Made by a program: the position numbers and the translations under genes. 64,000 bases of DNA from Thiovibrio sp964588325 (lineage in GTDB: Bacteria; Desulfobacterota; Desulfobulbia; Desulfobulbales; Desulfurivibrionaceae), in NCBI GenBank assembly GCA_964588325.1, contig CAZPOR010000011.1, positions 1-64,000 on the forward strand, read 5' to 3'. This document shows, piece after piece, positions 34,508 to 42,603 of the stretch (its first letter is position 1; each line of letters starts with the position of its first letter). The notes beneath the pieces were generated by a model. That model made no database searches, was not told where the DNA came from, and saw only the letters and a list, made by a program, of their open reading frames with translations.

Positions 34508-35476
34508 TCATTTGTCAAGGCGCCGGCCAATTTTCACGGTGACAACGGACGGGACTGCTTCGATAATGTGGACCTCTTCCGGCGCCGTGATTTTCACCTG
34601 CACCCGGTGTGTCCCGACCGAAAGCCCTTCTGTCGAGACACTGGCCTCGACAAGCCCGGCCTGGTTCCCCCTGCTGCTCAGGGGGAGCAGGGCGCGGACG
34701 CTGATGGCGCTGGGCTCAAGGGTCACTTTTCTGTCGGACTCTGGTCCCGTGAGGTGGACCGGGATGTCGGCGATGGTTTTCTCCGTGGTTTTTTCGCGGA
34801 TCACCACATTGGCGGTGACCACGGTCTCACCCATGAGCTCAAGCAGTGCCGAACGCAATTCCAGGGGAACCTGGAAGGTTTTCGAGCTTTTCAGGCCGCT
34901 GATGTCGATGGGCTTGGCAGTGAAGATTTTTTCCCGGCCGACAACGGCCTTGGGGCCGGAAATCTTGATGAGCGGGGGCTCGAAGACAACCCCGCCCAGT
35001 TCGTAGCCGCCGGCCGGAGAGCCCGTTGTCCTGGCCTGCACCGGCAGTTCCTTCTCCACGAGTTCGTCGATGAGCAGGGTAATGTGGGTGGGCTGGATGC
35101 GCGATACGGTGACGCCGCGCGGAAATTGGATCGTCTCGGGTTCGTTGCGGATGACGATGGTGCCGGGGGTGGTCTTGGCAAGATTGATGGTTCGCGTGAT
35201 CCGCTGGCGGTTGATGCCGCTGATCAGGCCGCGGGGACCGCTGACCGTGACCTCCAGTTGTTTCTTGAACTGGTTGGCGATAACCAGTTCCCGGGGCAGA
35301 TTGACAATCTCCACCGGAATATAGACCGTGGTGTCAACCTTGTCCTCGCCCACCACGAAATACCAGAGGAGGACGGCGAAGATCAGGGAAATGAGCTTCA
35401 ACCCCCAGTTGTTCGGCCAATTGAGGAAGTTGGGGGTGGGAACTCGCCGGATTATTTGTTTAACCAGTTTTTCCAT
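34508..35476 (-). CDS. cdaR: YbbR-repeat protein, CdaA regulator
   Basis: A 322-residue protein with an N-terminal membrane helix (NWGLKLISLIFAVLLWYFVVG) and several extracytoplasmic YbbR repeats rich in beta strands. CdaR binds and tunes the membrane diadenylate cyclase CdaA. Its start overlaps the end of cdaA by 25 bases and glmM follows after 106 bases, the canonical operon order. Confidence 0.93.
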   Translation of the reverse strand: MEKLVKQIIRRVPTPNFLNWPNNWGLKLISLIFAVLLWYFVVGEDKVDTTVYIPVEIVNLPRELVIANQFKKQLEVTVSGPRGLISGINRQRITRTINLAKTTPGTIVIRNEPETIQFPRGVTVSRIQPTHITLLIDELVEKELPVQARTTGSPAGGYELGGVVFEPPLIKISGPKAVVGREKIFTAKPIDISGLKSSKTFQVPLELRSALLELMGETVVTANVVIREKTTEKTIADIPVHLTGPESDRKVTLEPSAISVRALLPLSSRGNQAGLVEASVSTEGLSVGTHRVQVKITAPEEVHIIEAVPSVVTVKIGRRLDK

Positions 35477-36243
35477 AAGAGAGGAGTCGTGTTTTCCTTG
35501 GGAACAAAGATTGCGTCAAGTCGGCTTCTGAGTGCGTTTTCGTCGAGATCGGAGGTCATGGCCCCGTGCTGGACCAGGGAGATCTTCTGTGTTTCTTCCG
35601 AGATCACGATGATCACCGCGTCGGTCTCCTCGGAAAGACCGATGGCCGCGCGATGGCGAGTGCCAAGCTGTTTGCTGATGTAGGGGTTCCGGGTGAGGGG
35701 GAGCAGTGCCCCGGCCGAACGGATGCGGCCGTTATGGATGATCACCGCTCCGTCATGGAGGGGAGCGGTGGTTTGGAAAATGGTGACCAGGAGCTGTCTG
35801 CTGACGATGGCGTCAAGGCTGTGGGCGGATTCGATGTATTCATTGAGCCCTGTTTCCCGCTCGATGACGATGAGCCCGCCGATTTTGCGCTGGGCCATCT
35901 GCTGCGCCGCCCGGACAATTTCGAGCAGAATGTGCACCGTGTCTTCCTGGGGTTTGGAAAAGGTGGTTTGCCCGACCTGGGCGAGGGCCCGCCGGATATC
36001 CCGCTGGAAGATGATAATGATGATCAGGAAGATCGAGCTGAGGAATGTTCCCAGCAGCCAGTACAGGGTGAGAAATTCGAGCTCCCGCGCGGCGAAATAG
36101 AGCACGACGAGGACCACGATGCCGGAAAGTATCTGGACGGCCCGGGTTCCGCGGATCAGCAGCATGACACGATAGATGATGAACGAAACGATCATGATAT
36201 CGAAGATGTCTTGCCAGCGGAGTGATTGTGCGAATTCCAGCAT
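35452..36243 (-). CDS. cdaA: Diadenylate cyclase CdaA
   Basis: A 263-residue membrane enzyme making c-di-AMP from two ATP. Three membrane helices (~12-31, 36-52, 60-79) are followed by the DAC domain with DGA (164-166, PLHDGAVII) and RHR (196-198, GTRHRAAIG) catalytic motifs. The frame extends upstream to 36474, but that part has no family character and crosses the intergenic A/T palindrome, so ATG 36243 is used. Confidence 0.96.
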   Translation of the reverse strand: MLEFAQSLRWQDIFDIMIVSFIIYRVMLLIRGTRAVQILSGIVVLVVLYFAARELEFLTLYWLLGTFLSSIFLIIIIIFQRDIRRALAQVGQTTFSKPQEDTVHILLEIVRAAQQMAQRKIGGLIVIERETGLNEYIESAHSLDAIVSRQLLVTIFQTTAPLHDGAVIIHNGRIRSAGALLPLTRNPYISKQLGTRHRAAIGLSEETDAVIIVISEETQKISLVQHGAMTSDLDENALRSRLDAIFVPKENTTPLLWKNWLNK

Positions 36244-36628
36244 CGGGGTCCGGGTTCCGTCAAAAAGAGAAATATGGGGTGAAAAAGAGAAAAAAATGGT
36301 GTTGTTTTCAAGGTAAACGAAAAGCAGTCCACCAAGCAAGGGGCATGAGTAAATTTTTTTAAAAAAATTGGGGAGATCTGTTGTGGTGTTGTAAAAAGAA
36401 AACAGGTTTTCCGGCAGACTCCCGCGTCCGCCGGAAAGATATTCGAAAGAGGCTTCCCAGTTGTTGCTTGACAAGGGTGGGGAATTGATTTATCTTCGTG
36501 AAATTTTCCAGCATCTTTCTGCCGGTGTTGCCGGGAAACGGCGATCGTGCAGAAACCCTGCCGGCGGTGAAACAGCGCGGCAGAGCATCTTGAATCAAAC
36601 AATAATATTAGGAAACAGGAGTTGAGAA
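36244..36628. other. Divergent cdaA/rpsT control region
   Basis: Contains a perfect 18-bp A/T palindrome (36352-36369), a weak minus-strand promoter for cdaA (TTGCTT then TTACCT near 36340-36315) and the strong rpsT promoter at 36468-36496. No gene is seen. Confidence 0.55.
36468..36496 (+). promoter_or_regulatory. Sigma-70 promoter of rpsT
   Basis: TTGACA (36468-36473), 17 bases, TATCTT (36491-36496). The implied leader is about 125 bases and contains self-complementary GCCGG/CCGGC words before the ribosome site. Confidence 0.75.
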
Positions 36629-36904
36629 TTGGCTAATCATAAATCCGCCGAGAAAAGGAATCGTCAGAACCAGTTGCAACGGCTTCGCAATCGCTCCAAC
36701 AAGAGCAAGATGAAGGGCGTTGTGAAGAAGGTCCTTGAGGCCATTGAGCTGAAATCCGGAGATCAGGCCCAGGAAGCACTGAAGGCGGCGATCCCTGTTA
36801 TTGAGAAAACAGCGGTAAAAGGCTCCATCCATAAAAAGAATGCCTCCCGCAAGGTGTCCCGTTTGACCAAGCGGGTGAATGCTTTGTTGGGCGCCGCGCA
36901 GTAA
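36629..36904 (+). CDS. rpsT: 30S ribosomal protein S20, UUG start
   Basis: A 91-residue basic helical protein that binds 16S rRNA (ANHKSAEKRNRQNQLQRLRNRS). The start codon is TTG with AGGAG 7 bases upstream; no ATG or GTG is available at the right place. E. coli rpsT also starts with UUG, and its autoregulation depends on this weak start, so the same control is plausible here. Confidence 0.97.
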   Translation: MANHKSAEKRNRQNQLQRLRNRSNKSKMKGVVKKVLEAIELKSGDQAQEALKAAIPVIEKTAVKGSIHKKNASRKVSRLTKRVNALLGAAQ

Positions 36905-37056
36905 CGAGAGAGCCGGTTGCGGCTGCGGTCCCGTTCGGCTTTCCCTGCGGGAGAAAGCCGCGCCAGACCTTCCGCTCCGGCGTGTTGTGCCTCTTCCATG
37001 TGCGCAGGGATCTCCTGTTTCTTCCTGAAGAGTGATGTGCCGTGAAAAGAAAAATC

Positions 37057-37095
37057 AAAAAGCCATGGGACGCCAATGTTCCATGGCTTTTTTTT
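37057..37095 (+). terminator. Rho-independent terminator/attenuator just upstream of trpE
   Basis: AAAAAGCCATGG (37057-37068) pairs with CCATGGCTTTTT (37081-37092) and runs into eight T. It ends 18 bases before the trpE start. It may end rpsT transcripts or attenuate trp transcription. I found no upstream reading frame with adjacent Trp codons. Confidence 0.85.
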
Positions 37096-37113
37096 ATGAG
37101 TTGAGGATCCATC

Positions 37114-38628
37114 ATGTTCCGACCTTCCTTGCAGGAGTTTGCCCACCTGGCCGCCGACGCCGGTTTGGTGCCGATCTATCGGGAAATCGTCGCCGACCTC
37201 GACACGCCGCTGACCATCTTTGCCAAGGTGGCGGGCGGGGAGTCGCACGCTTTTCTCTTTGAAAGCCTTGAAGGCGGGGAAAAATGGGGACGGTATTCCT
37301 TTATCGGGATTGATCCCATCGTCACCTTTGCCAGCCGCGGGAACCAGGTCACCATCATCCGGGAGGGCGCGGTGGAGCAGCAGCAGGGCGATCCGCTCGA
37401 AGCCCTGCAAACGTTGCTCAAATCCTTCAACGCCTGCAACTCCGGGATGGCCTGCGACCCCGAGTTGTTGCCGCGTTTCTTCGGCGGGGCCGTCGGCTTT
37501 CTGGGCTACGACATGGTGCGGTTCATGGAGCGGCTGCCCGAGTGCAACCCGCCCCTTGCCCAGTTTCCGGACAGCTCTTTCATGGTGCCGCGCACCGTTT
37601 TGATCTACGACAACCTCAGGCAACTGCTCACCGTGGTCAATCTGGTGCAGACCTCCGGCGGTGGGATCGAAGCGGGCGATATCCCGGCCTTGTACGCAAA
37701 AGCGCAGGGCGAGATCGAGGAGATCATCGTCCGCCTGCAGGCGCCCATGCCCACGGAGTATCTCGGCGGCAGCGGCAAGAAGGACACTACGCCCCACGCC
37801 TTTACCTCCAACATGAGCGAAGAGGCTTTCGAGAAGATGGTGGAGGCGGCCAAGGAGTATGTGCAGGCCGGCGATGTCATTCAGGTTGTTGTGTCTCAAC
37901 GTTTTCATGCCAAAACAGAACTCGCCCCCTTTAAGCTCTACCGTGCCCTGCGCCATATCAATCCCAGCCCCTATCTCTTTTATCTCAAACTTGGGGATCT
38001 GGTCCAGATCGGTTCGTCTCCGGAGATTCTGGTCCGTCTCGAACAGGATGAGATCGAGCTCAGGCCCATTGCCGGGACGAGAAAGCGCGGCAAAACTCCG
38101 GAAGAAGACGCGGCCCTTGAGCAGGAACTGCTGGCCGACCCCAAGGAGCGGGCCGAACATCTGATGCTGGTCGATCTGGGTCGCAACGATGTGGGGCGGG
38201 TTGCCAGCTATGGCTCGGTGGAGGTCCGCGATCTGTTGGTGGTCGAGCGCTACAGTCATGTCATGCATCTGGTTTCCGGGGTGCATGGGACTTTGGCGCC
38301 GGGCAAGGATCAGTTCGATGTCCTGCGCGCCTGCTTTCCCGCGGGCACGGTGAGCGGCGCCCCGAAGATCCGGGCCATGGAGATCATCGAAGAACTTGAG
38401 CCCGAGCGGCGCGGTCCCTATGCCGGCTCGGTCGGGTATTTCGGTTTTTCCGGGAATATGGATTTTTGCATCACCATCCGGACCTTTGTCATGCAGGGCG
38501 ATGATCTCTGGGTGCAGGCCGGCGCGGGGATTGTCGCCGACTCGGTGCCCGCCCTGGAATATCAGGAAACCATCAATAAATCCATGGGGCTGCGGCGGGC
38601 GGTGGAGCTGGCGGAAAAAGAGTTTTAG
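37114..38628 (+). CDS. trpE: Anthranilate synthase component I
   Basis: A 504-residue enzyme converting chorismate to anthranilate with TrpG. The C-terminal chorismate-binding domain is complete (YLKLGDLVQIGSSPEILVR, PIAGTRKRGKT, DLGRNDVGRVA, FPAGTVSGAPKIRAMEII). Near the N-terminus FLFESLEGGEKWGRYSF keeps the Glu-Ser of the Trp feedback site, so feedback inhibition is likely. It is the first gene of trpEGDCF. Confidence 0.97.
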   Translation: MFRPSLQEFAHLAADAGLVPIYREIVADLDTPLTIFAKVAGGESHAFLFESLEGGEKWGRYSFIGIDPIVTFASRGNQVTIIREGAVEQQQGDPLEALQTLLKSFNACNSGMACDPELLPRFFGGAVGFLGYDMVRFMERLPECNPPLAQFPDSSFMVPRTVLIYDNLRQLLTVVNLVQTSGGGIEAGDIPALYAKAQGEIEEIIVRLQAPMPTEYLGGSGKKDTTPHAFTSNMSEEAFEKMVEAAKEYVQAGDVIQVVVSQRFHAKTELAPFKLYRALRHINPSPYLFYLKLGDLVQIGSSPEILVRLEQDEIELRPIAGTRKRGKTPEEDAALEQELLADPKERAEHLMLVDLGRNDVGRVASYGSVEVRDLLVVERYSHVMHLVSGVHGTLAPGKDQFDVLRACFPAGTVSGAPKIRAMEIIEELEPERRGPYAGSVGYFGFSGNMDFCITIRTFVMQGDDLWVQAGAGIVADSVPALEYQETINKSMGLRRAVELAEKEF

Positions 38629-38676
38629 GAGCCGTTAGGAAACAGGAGCTCTCTTGTTCGTTTCGTTACGGCTCCT
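38627..38676 (+). other. Hairpin between trpE and trpG
   Basis: AGGAGCCGT (38627-38635), beginning at the trpE stop, pairs with ACGGCTCCT (38668-38676); GAAAC/GTTTC can extend it inside. There is no T-tract. It may protect or process the mRNA between the two synthase subunit genes. Confidence 0.5.
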
Positions 38677-38750
38677 TATGCCGATCACTGCATTTCAATG
38701 GTACAGTTTTTCCGAACAACTGCTTAGCCCGGCGGAGCGCGAGAAAGAAC

Positions 38751-39359
38751 ATGATAGTCATCATCGATAATTACGACTCCTTTACCTACAATATCGTCCA
38801 GACCCTCGGGGGGATGGGCGCCGAGATGAAGATCTTCCGCAACGACGAAGTGGATATCTCCTTCATCGCGGGGCTTTCCCCCGACCGGTTACTGATCTCG
38901 CCAGGCCCCTGTTCTCCGGCCCAGGCAGGGATCTCCATCGAGGCGATCCGTTTTTTCAGCGAAAAGATTCCGGTGTTGGGGGTTTGCCTGGGACATCAGT
39001 CGCTGGGCGAGGCTTTTGGCGGACAAACCGTGCGGGCCGGGCGGCTCATGCACGGCAAGACAAGCCCCATCACCCACGACGGGCTGGGGGTGTTCACCGG
39101 CTTGCCCAATCCTTTTGATGCCATGCGCTACCATTCCCTGGTGGTCCGGGAGTCCGACCTGCCTGCTTGTCTGATGGTCACGGCGCGTTCCGATCAGGGC
39201 GAGCTCATGGGGCTCAGGCACCGGACGCTGCCGGTGGAGGGGGTGCAATTCCATCCCGAATCCATCATGACCCCGGCCGGGGTGCGGTTGCTGAAAAATT
39301 TCCTTGATCCGGCCTATCCGGAAATCCTTGAAAAACAGCGCAAGGAGATGGGCGCATGA
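38751..39359 (+). CDS. trpG: Anthranilate synthase component II, glutamine amidotransferase
   Basis: A 202-residue class I amidotransferase that feeds ammonia to TrpE. The nucleophile Cys is in GVCLGHQSLGEAFGG and the His-Glu pair in VQFHPESIMTP. It stands alone, not fused to TrpD, and its stop overlaps the trpD start. Confidence 0.96.
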   Translation: MIVIIDNYDSFTYNIVQTLGGMGAEMKIFRNDEVDISFIAGLSPDRLLISPGPCSPAQAGISIEAIRFFSEKIPVLGVCLGHQSLGEAFGGQTVRAGRLMHGKTSPITHDGLGVFTGLPNPFDAMRYHSLVVRESDLPACLMVTARSDQGELMGLRHRTLPVEGVQFHPESIMTPAGVRLLKNFLDPAYPEILEKQRKEMGA

Positions 39360-40384
39360 TGAAAGAGGCCATTGCCAAAGTGGTGGCGGGAACCGACCTG
39401 AGCGAAGCGGAGATGGTTGGAGTGATGGAGACAATCATGGGCGGCGAGGCCACCCCGGCCCAGATCGGCGCCTTTATCACCGCGCTGCGGATCAAGGGCG
39501 AAACCGTGGATGAGATCACCGGCGCGGCCAGGGTGATGCGGGCCAAGGCCACCAAGGTGCAGGCGGTTGGTGAGGGCGGGATTCTCGTGGATACCTGTGG
39601 CACCGGGGGCGACGCCTCCGGCACCTTCAATGTCTCCACCACCACTGCCTTTGTCGTGGCCGCGGCCGGGGTTCCGGTGGCAAAGCACGGCAACCGTTCC
39701 GTTTCCAGCCATTGCGGCAGCGCCGACGTGCTGGAGGCCCTGGGCGTGGATCTGAGCCTGAGCCCGGAAGAGATCGGCCAGTGCATCCGGGAGATCGGCA
39801 TCGGCTTCATGTTTGCCCCGGCCCTGCATGGGGCCATGAAGCATGCCATCGGCCCGCGCCGCGAGATCGGGATCAGGACGATTTTCAATATTCTCGGCCC
39901 CCTGACCAACCCTGCCGGAGCCAACGTGCAGGTCATGGGGGTGTATGCCCCCTCTCTCACCGAAACTCTGGCCCGGGTGCTGGGCAGGCTCGGCACCCGG
40001 CGCGCCCTGGTGGTATGCGGCGAGGGCAATCTTGACGAAATCACCATTACCGGCGCCACCAGGGTGTCCGACTGGGCCAACGGCGCATTGACAACCTACA
40101 GCATCCATCCCTCGGAGCTGGGCATGGCCACGGCCAGTCTGGCGGAAATCAAGGGCGGCAGAACCGCGCCGGAGGCTGCGGCGCAGTTGCGTTTGGTGCT
40201 GAGCGGCGCGGCCGGTCCATGTCTGGATATGGTTCTGCTCAATGCCGGCGCCGCCCTGATGGCTGCCGGGCGCAGTGAAGACCTTGCTTCCGGCGTGGCC
40301 TTGGCCCGGGAGGTTGTGGCCAGCGGCGCCGCGCTCGGCAAGGTTGAGGCGCTGGTTGCCTTTTCCCGCTCGGTGAAAAAATGA
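39356..40384 (+). CDS. trpD: Anthranilate phosphoribosyltransferase
   Basis: A 342-residue enzyme joining anthranilate and PRPP. The PRPP site is DTCGTGGDASGTFNVSTT, with AKHGNRSVSSHCGSADVLEALG as the anthranilate side. The ATG overlaps the trpG stop (ATGA); a second ATG follows immediately. It overlaps trpC by 4 bases. Confidence 0.97.
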   Translation: MMKEAIAKVVAGTDLSEAEMVGVMETIMGGEATPAQIGAFITALRIKGETVDEITGAARVMRAKATKVQAVGEGGILVDTCGTGGDASGTFNVSTTTAFVVAAAGVPVAKHGNRSVSSHCGSADVLEALGVDLSLSPEEIGQCIREIGIGFMFAPALHGAMKHAIGPRREIGIRTIFNILGPLTNPAGANVQVMGVYAPSLTETLARVLGRLGTRRALVVCGEGNLDEITITGATRVSDWANGALTTYSIHPSELGMATASLAEIKGGRTAPEAAAQLRLVLSGAAGPCLDMVLLNAGAALMAAGRSEDLASGVALAREVVASGAALGKVEALVAFSRSVKK

Positions 40385-41166
40385 TCCTCGATACCATCGT
40401 AGCCAGAAAAAAAGAAGAAGTCGCCGCCCTCAAGATCAAAGGCCTTGCCGCGCCTGATCGGGAGATCCCGCCGCCGCGCGGCTTTATCCGGGCGCTCACC
40501 GGCTGTGCCGGCGTGGCCGTCATCGCCGAGGCCAAGAAAGCCTCTCCTTCCAAGGGCGTGATCCGGCCCGACTTCGATCCGGTGGCCATCGCCCGCAGCT
40601 ATCTGTCCGGCGGCGCCCAGGCCCTGTCCGTGCTCACCGACGAGGATTTCTTCCAGGGTTCCCTCGCCTATATCCCCGCGGTGCGGGCGGCGGTGAATCT
40701 TCCGGTCCTGCGCAAGGATTTTATCATCGATCCTCTGCAGATCAAGGAGGCGCGGGCGTATGGCGCCGATGCGATCCTGTTGATCGCCGCCATTCTTGAG
40801 ACTGCCCAGATTCAAGAGTATCAGGGGCTGGCCTTGGAGCTTGGCATGGATGCCTTGGTGGAGGTCCATGACGAGGCGGAGGTCGAAAAGGCCGTGGTTG
40901 CGGGCAGCCGTCTGATCGGGGTCAACAACCGCGATCTTCGTGATTTTTCCATGGACCTGAACACCACCTTCCGCTTGCAGAAGATGATTCCGGCGGAGAT
41001 CCCCCTGGTGAGCGAATCCGGGATCCGTGACCATGACGACATGGTCCGGCTCGCGGCGCATGGGATCAGGGCGGCGTTGGTGGGAGAAACCCTGATGCGA
41101 GCCGCGAACCCGGCCGAGGCGTTGCGCGCGTTGGTCGGCGGGGAGCAACAAGGGAAAAGGGCATGA
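40381..41166 (+). CDS. trpC: Indole-3-glycerol phosphate synthase
   Basis: A 261-residue TIM barrel. Catalytic Lys and Glu residues lie in VIAEAKKASPSKGVI, LRKDFIIDPLQI and LVEVHDEAEVEKA, with NNRDLRDFSMDLNTT at the phosphate end. It is monofunctional, with TrpF encoded separately and overlapping by 4 bases. Confidence 0.97.
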   Translation: MILDTIVARKKEEVAALKIKGLAAPDREIPPPRGFIRALTGCAGVAVIAEAKKASPSKGVIRPDFDPVAIARSYLSGGAQALSVLTDEDFFQGSLAYIPAVRAAVNLPVLRKDFIIDPLQIKEARAYGADAILLIAAILETAQIQEYQGLALELGMDALVEVHDEAEVEKAVVAGSRLIGVNNRDLRDFSMDLNTTFRLQKMIPAEIPLVSESGIRDHDDMVRLAAHGIRAALVGETLMRAANPAEALRALVGGEQQGKRA

Positions 41167-41825
41167 ACCTCCGAACGCGGATCAAGATATGCGGGATGCG
41201 AGAGATGGCGGAGGTCGCCGCAGTGGCTGCCGCCGGGGTGGATGCAATCGGCCTGATCTTTGTCGAGAAAAGCCCCCGCTGTGTTGACCGGGAGCAGGCG
41301 CGGGAAATTGTTGCAAGCTTGCCGCCCTTTGTGGATGCAGTAGGGGTTTTCGTCGATCAGGACGCGGCACAGGTGAACGAGATTGTCCGGTACTGCGGCT
41401 TGACCAAGGTTCAGTTGCACGGGGCCGAATCCCCTGCCTATTGCGCGGAGATCAATTGCCGGGTGATAAAGGCCTTTCAGGTGAAGAAGTCTCTCTCCAC
41501 CGCGGACCTGGCGCCCTATGCCGGCCTGGTTTCCGGCTTTTTATTCGACACCTTTCATGAGAAAATCGCCGGCGGCACCGGACAGACCTTTGATTGGCGG
41601 CTGCTGCAAAAAATGTCTCCCCTCCGCCCGGTTGTCCTGGCCGGCGGTCTCACCCCCGATAATGTGGGCGAGGCGATCCGGCAGACGCGTCCTTTTGCCG
41701 TGGATCTCAACTCCGGGGTGGAGTTCGCCCCCGGCCGCAAGGACATCGCCAAGGTCCGGGCGGCCGTTGCCCAGGTCGCGGCGGCGGACGGCGCCGCGCT
41801 TCGTTTGTCTGCCGGACTTACTTGA
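41163..41825 (+). CDS. trpF: Phosphoribosylanthranilate isomerase
   Basis: A 220-residue TIM barrel beginning RIKICGMREMAEV, whose Cys is the conserved catalytic one, with the Asp in FLFDTF and VDLNSGVEF at the C-terminus. It is the last trp gene here; trpB and trpA are not in the window. Its 3' end overlaps the opposing lipoprotein gene by 8 bases. Confidence 0.96.
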   Translation: MNLRTRIKICGMREMAEVAAVAAAGVDAIGLIFVEKSPRCVDREQAREIVASLPPFVDAVGVFVDQDAAQVNEIVRYCGLTKVQLHGAESPAYCAEINCRVIKAFQVKKSLSTADLAPYAGLVSGFLFDTFHEKIAGGTGQTFDWRLLQKMSPLRPVVLAGGLTPDNVGEAIRQTRPFAVDLNSGVEFAPGRKDIAKVRAAVAQVAAADGAALRLSAGLT

Positions 41826-42576
41826 CCGCGGGAAAGAGGACGACCACCTGCGGGGTATTGCCGATGGTCACGGAGAGGCGCAGCTCCTTCACCCCGTCTG
41901 CTTCTTCGCCCGGCATCCCCGGAAAGAAAAGAACGCCGTAGGCGATCTGATGCGGCAGGATGGCCTCATTGCGCAGTCTTTTTGCGGCAAGGTCTTCCCT
42001 GATTTTTTCCCCGCTGTCGCTGTAGCTCTTGGCCCCTCCGACAATAGCTCCACCCGCCGCGCCGATCACGGCGCCGGTTCCCATTGCCTCGCCGACATTC
42101 TGGCCGGTGACTACCCCAACGGCCAGTCCGGCCAGCGCTCCGGCCGCGCCCATGAGCAGAGCCGGTTTGCCGGCGCCCTTGGCTGTTTCCCCAAGATCGA
42201 CATGCCCTGACGTCCGCTGATAGGTCTTCTCCAGCGAGAGGATCGGCCAGGCCCGATTGTTGTTATCGATGAGAAAGGTTTGCTCGGCATTGAGCCGCAC
42301 TTTCTCCTGGCCGTCGTTTTGCAGGGTCAGTTGAATGGGCAGCAGGCCCGCCTTGCGTGCGCCAAAACCGAAGGCTTGCTTGGCTGCCTCATCGCTGCTG
42401 AAAGCCAGGGCGGAAATCTTGAGGCCATCCCCGACCACGATGCCGCCATTTTTGGCATCCGGCAGGTTGAGGGGGGCGACCCGATCCTGGTAGGTGCAGC
42501 CGCCGATCAGGCTGAACAGGCTCAGCAGGGTGGCCAGCCAGCCCAGACGTTTTCCAAAGCCATGCATGTTTTTCAT
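41818..42576 (-). CDS. Lipoprotein with glycine-zipper segment
   Basis: A 252-residue protein with a lipoprotein signal (LLSLFSLIGGC, Cys ~27). A beta-rich N-terminal domain is followed by a glycine-zipper stretch (~140-180; GAAGALAGLAVGVVTG, GAVIGAAGGAIVGG) able to insert in a membrane. I do not recognise a named family. It lies 27 bases downstream of degP in the same direction and could be part of the envelope-stress group. Confidence 0.75.
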   Translation of the reverse strand: MKNMHGFGKRLGWLATLLSLFSLIGGCTYQDRVAPLNLPDAKNGGIVVGDGLKISALAFSSDEAAKQAFGFGARKAGLLPIQLTLQNDGQEKVRLNAEQTFLIDNNNRAWPILSLEKTYQRTSGHVDLGETAKGAGKPALLMGAAGALAGLAVGVVTGQNVGEAMGTGAVIGAAGGAIVGGAKSYSDSGEKIREDLAAKRLRNEAILPHQIAYGVLFFPGMPGEEADGVKELRLSVTIGNTPQVVVLFPAVK

Positions 42577-42603
42577 GTTCTTTCCTTGTGTATTAAATGG
42601 ATT

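Noticed and set aside
36352..36369. 18-bp A/T palindrome as a terminator
   Set aside because: The stem is all A-T with no loop and lies in a divergent promoter region; more likely a curved or easily melted segment.
36999..37048. Short frame upstream of trpE as a possible leader peptide
   Set aside because: It contains no Trp codons and does not overlap the hairpin in the way an attenuator needs.
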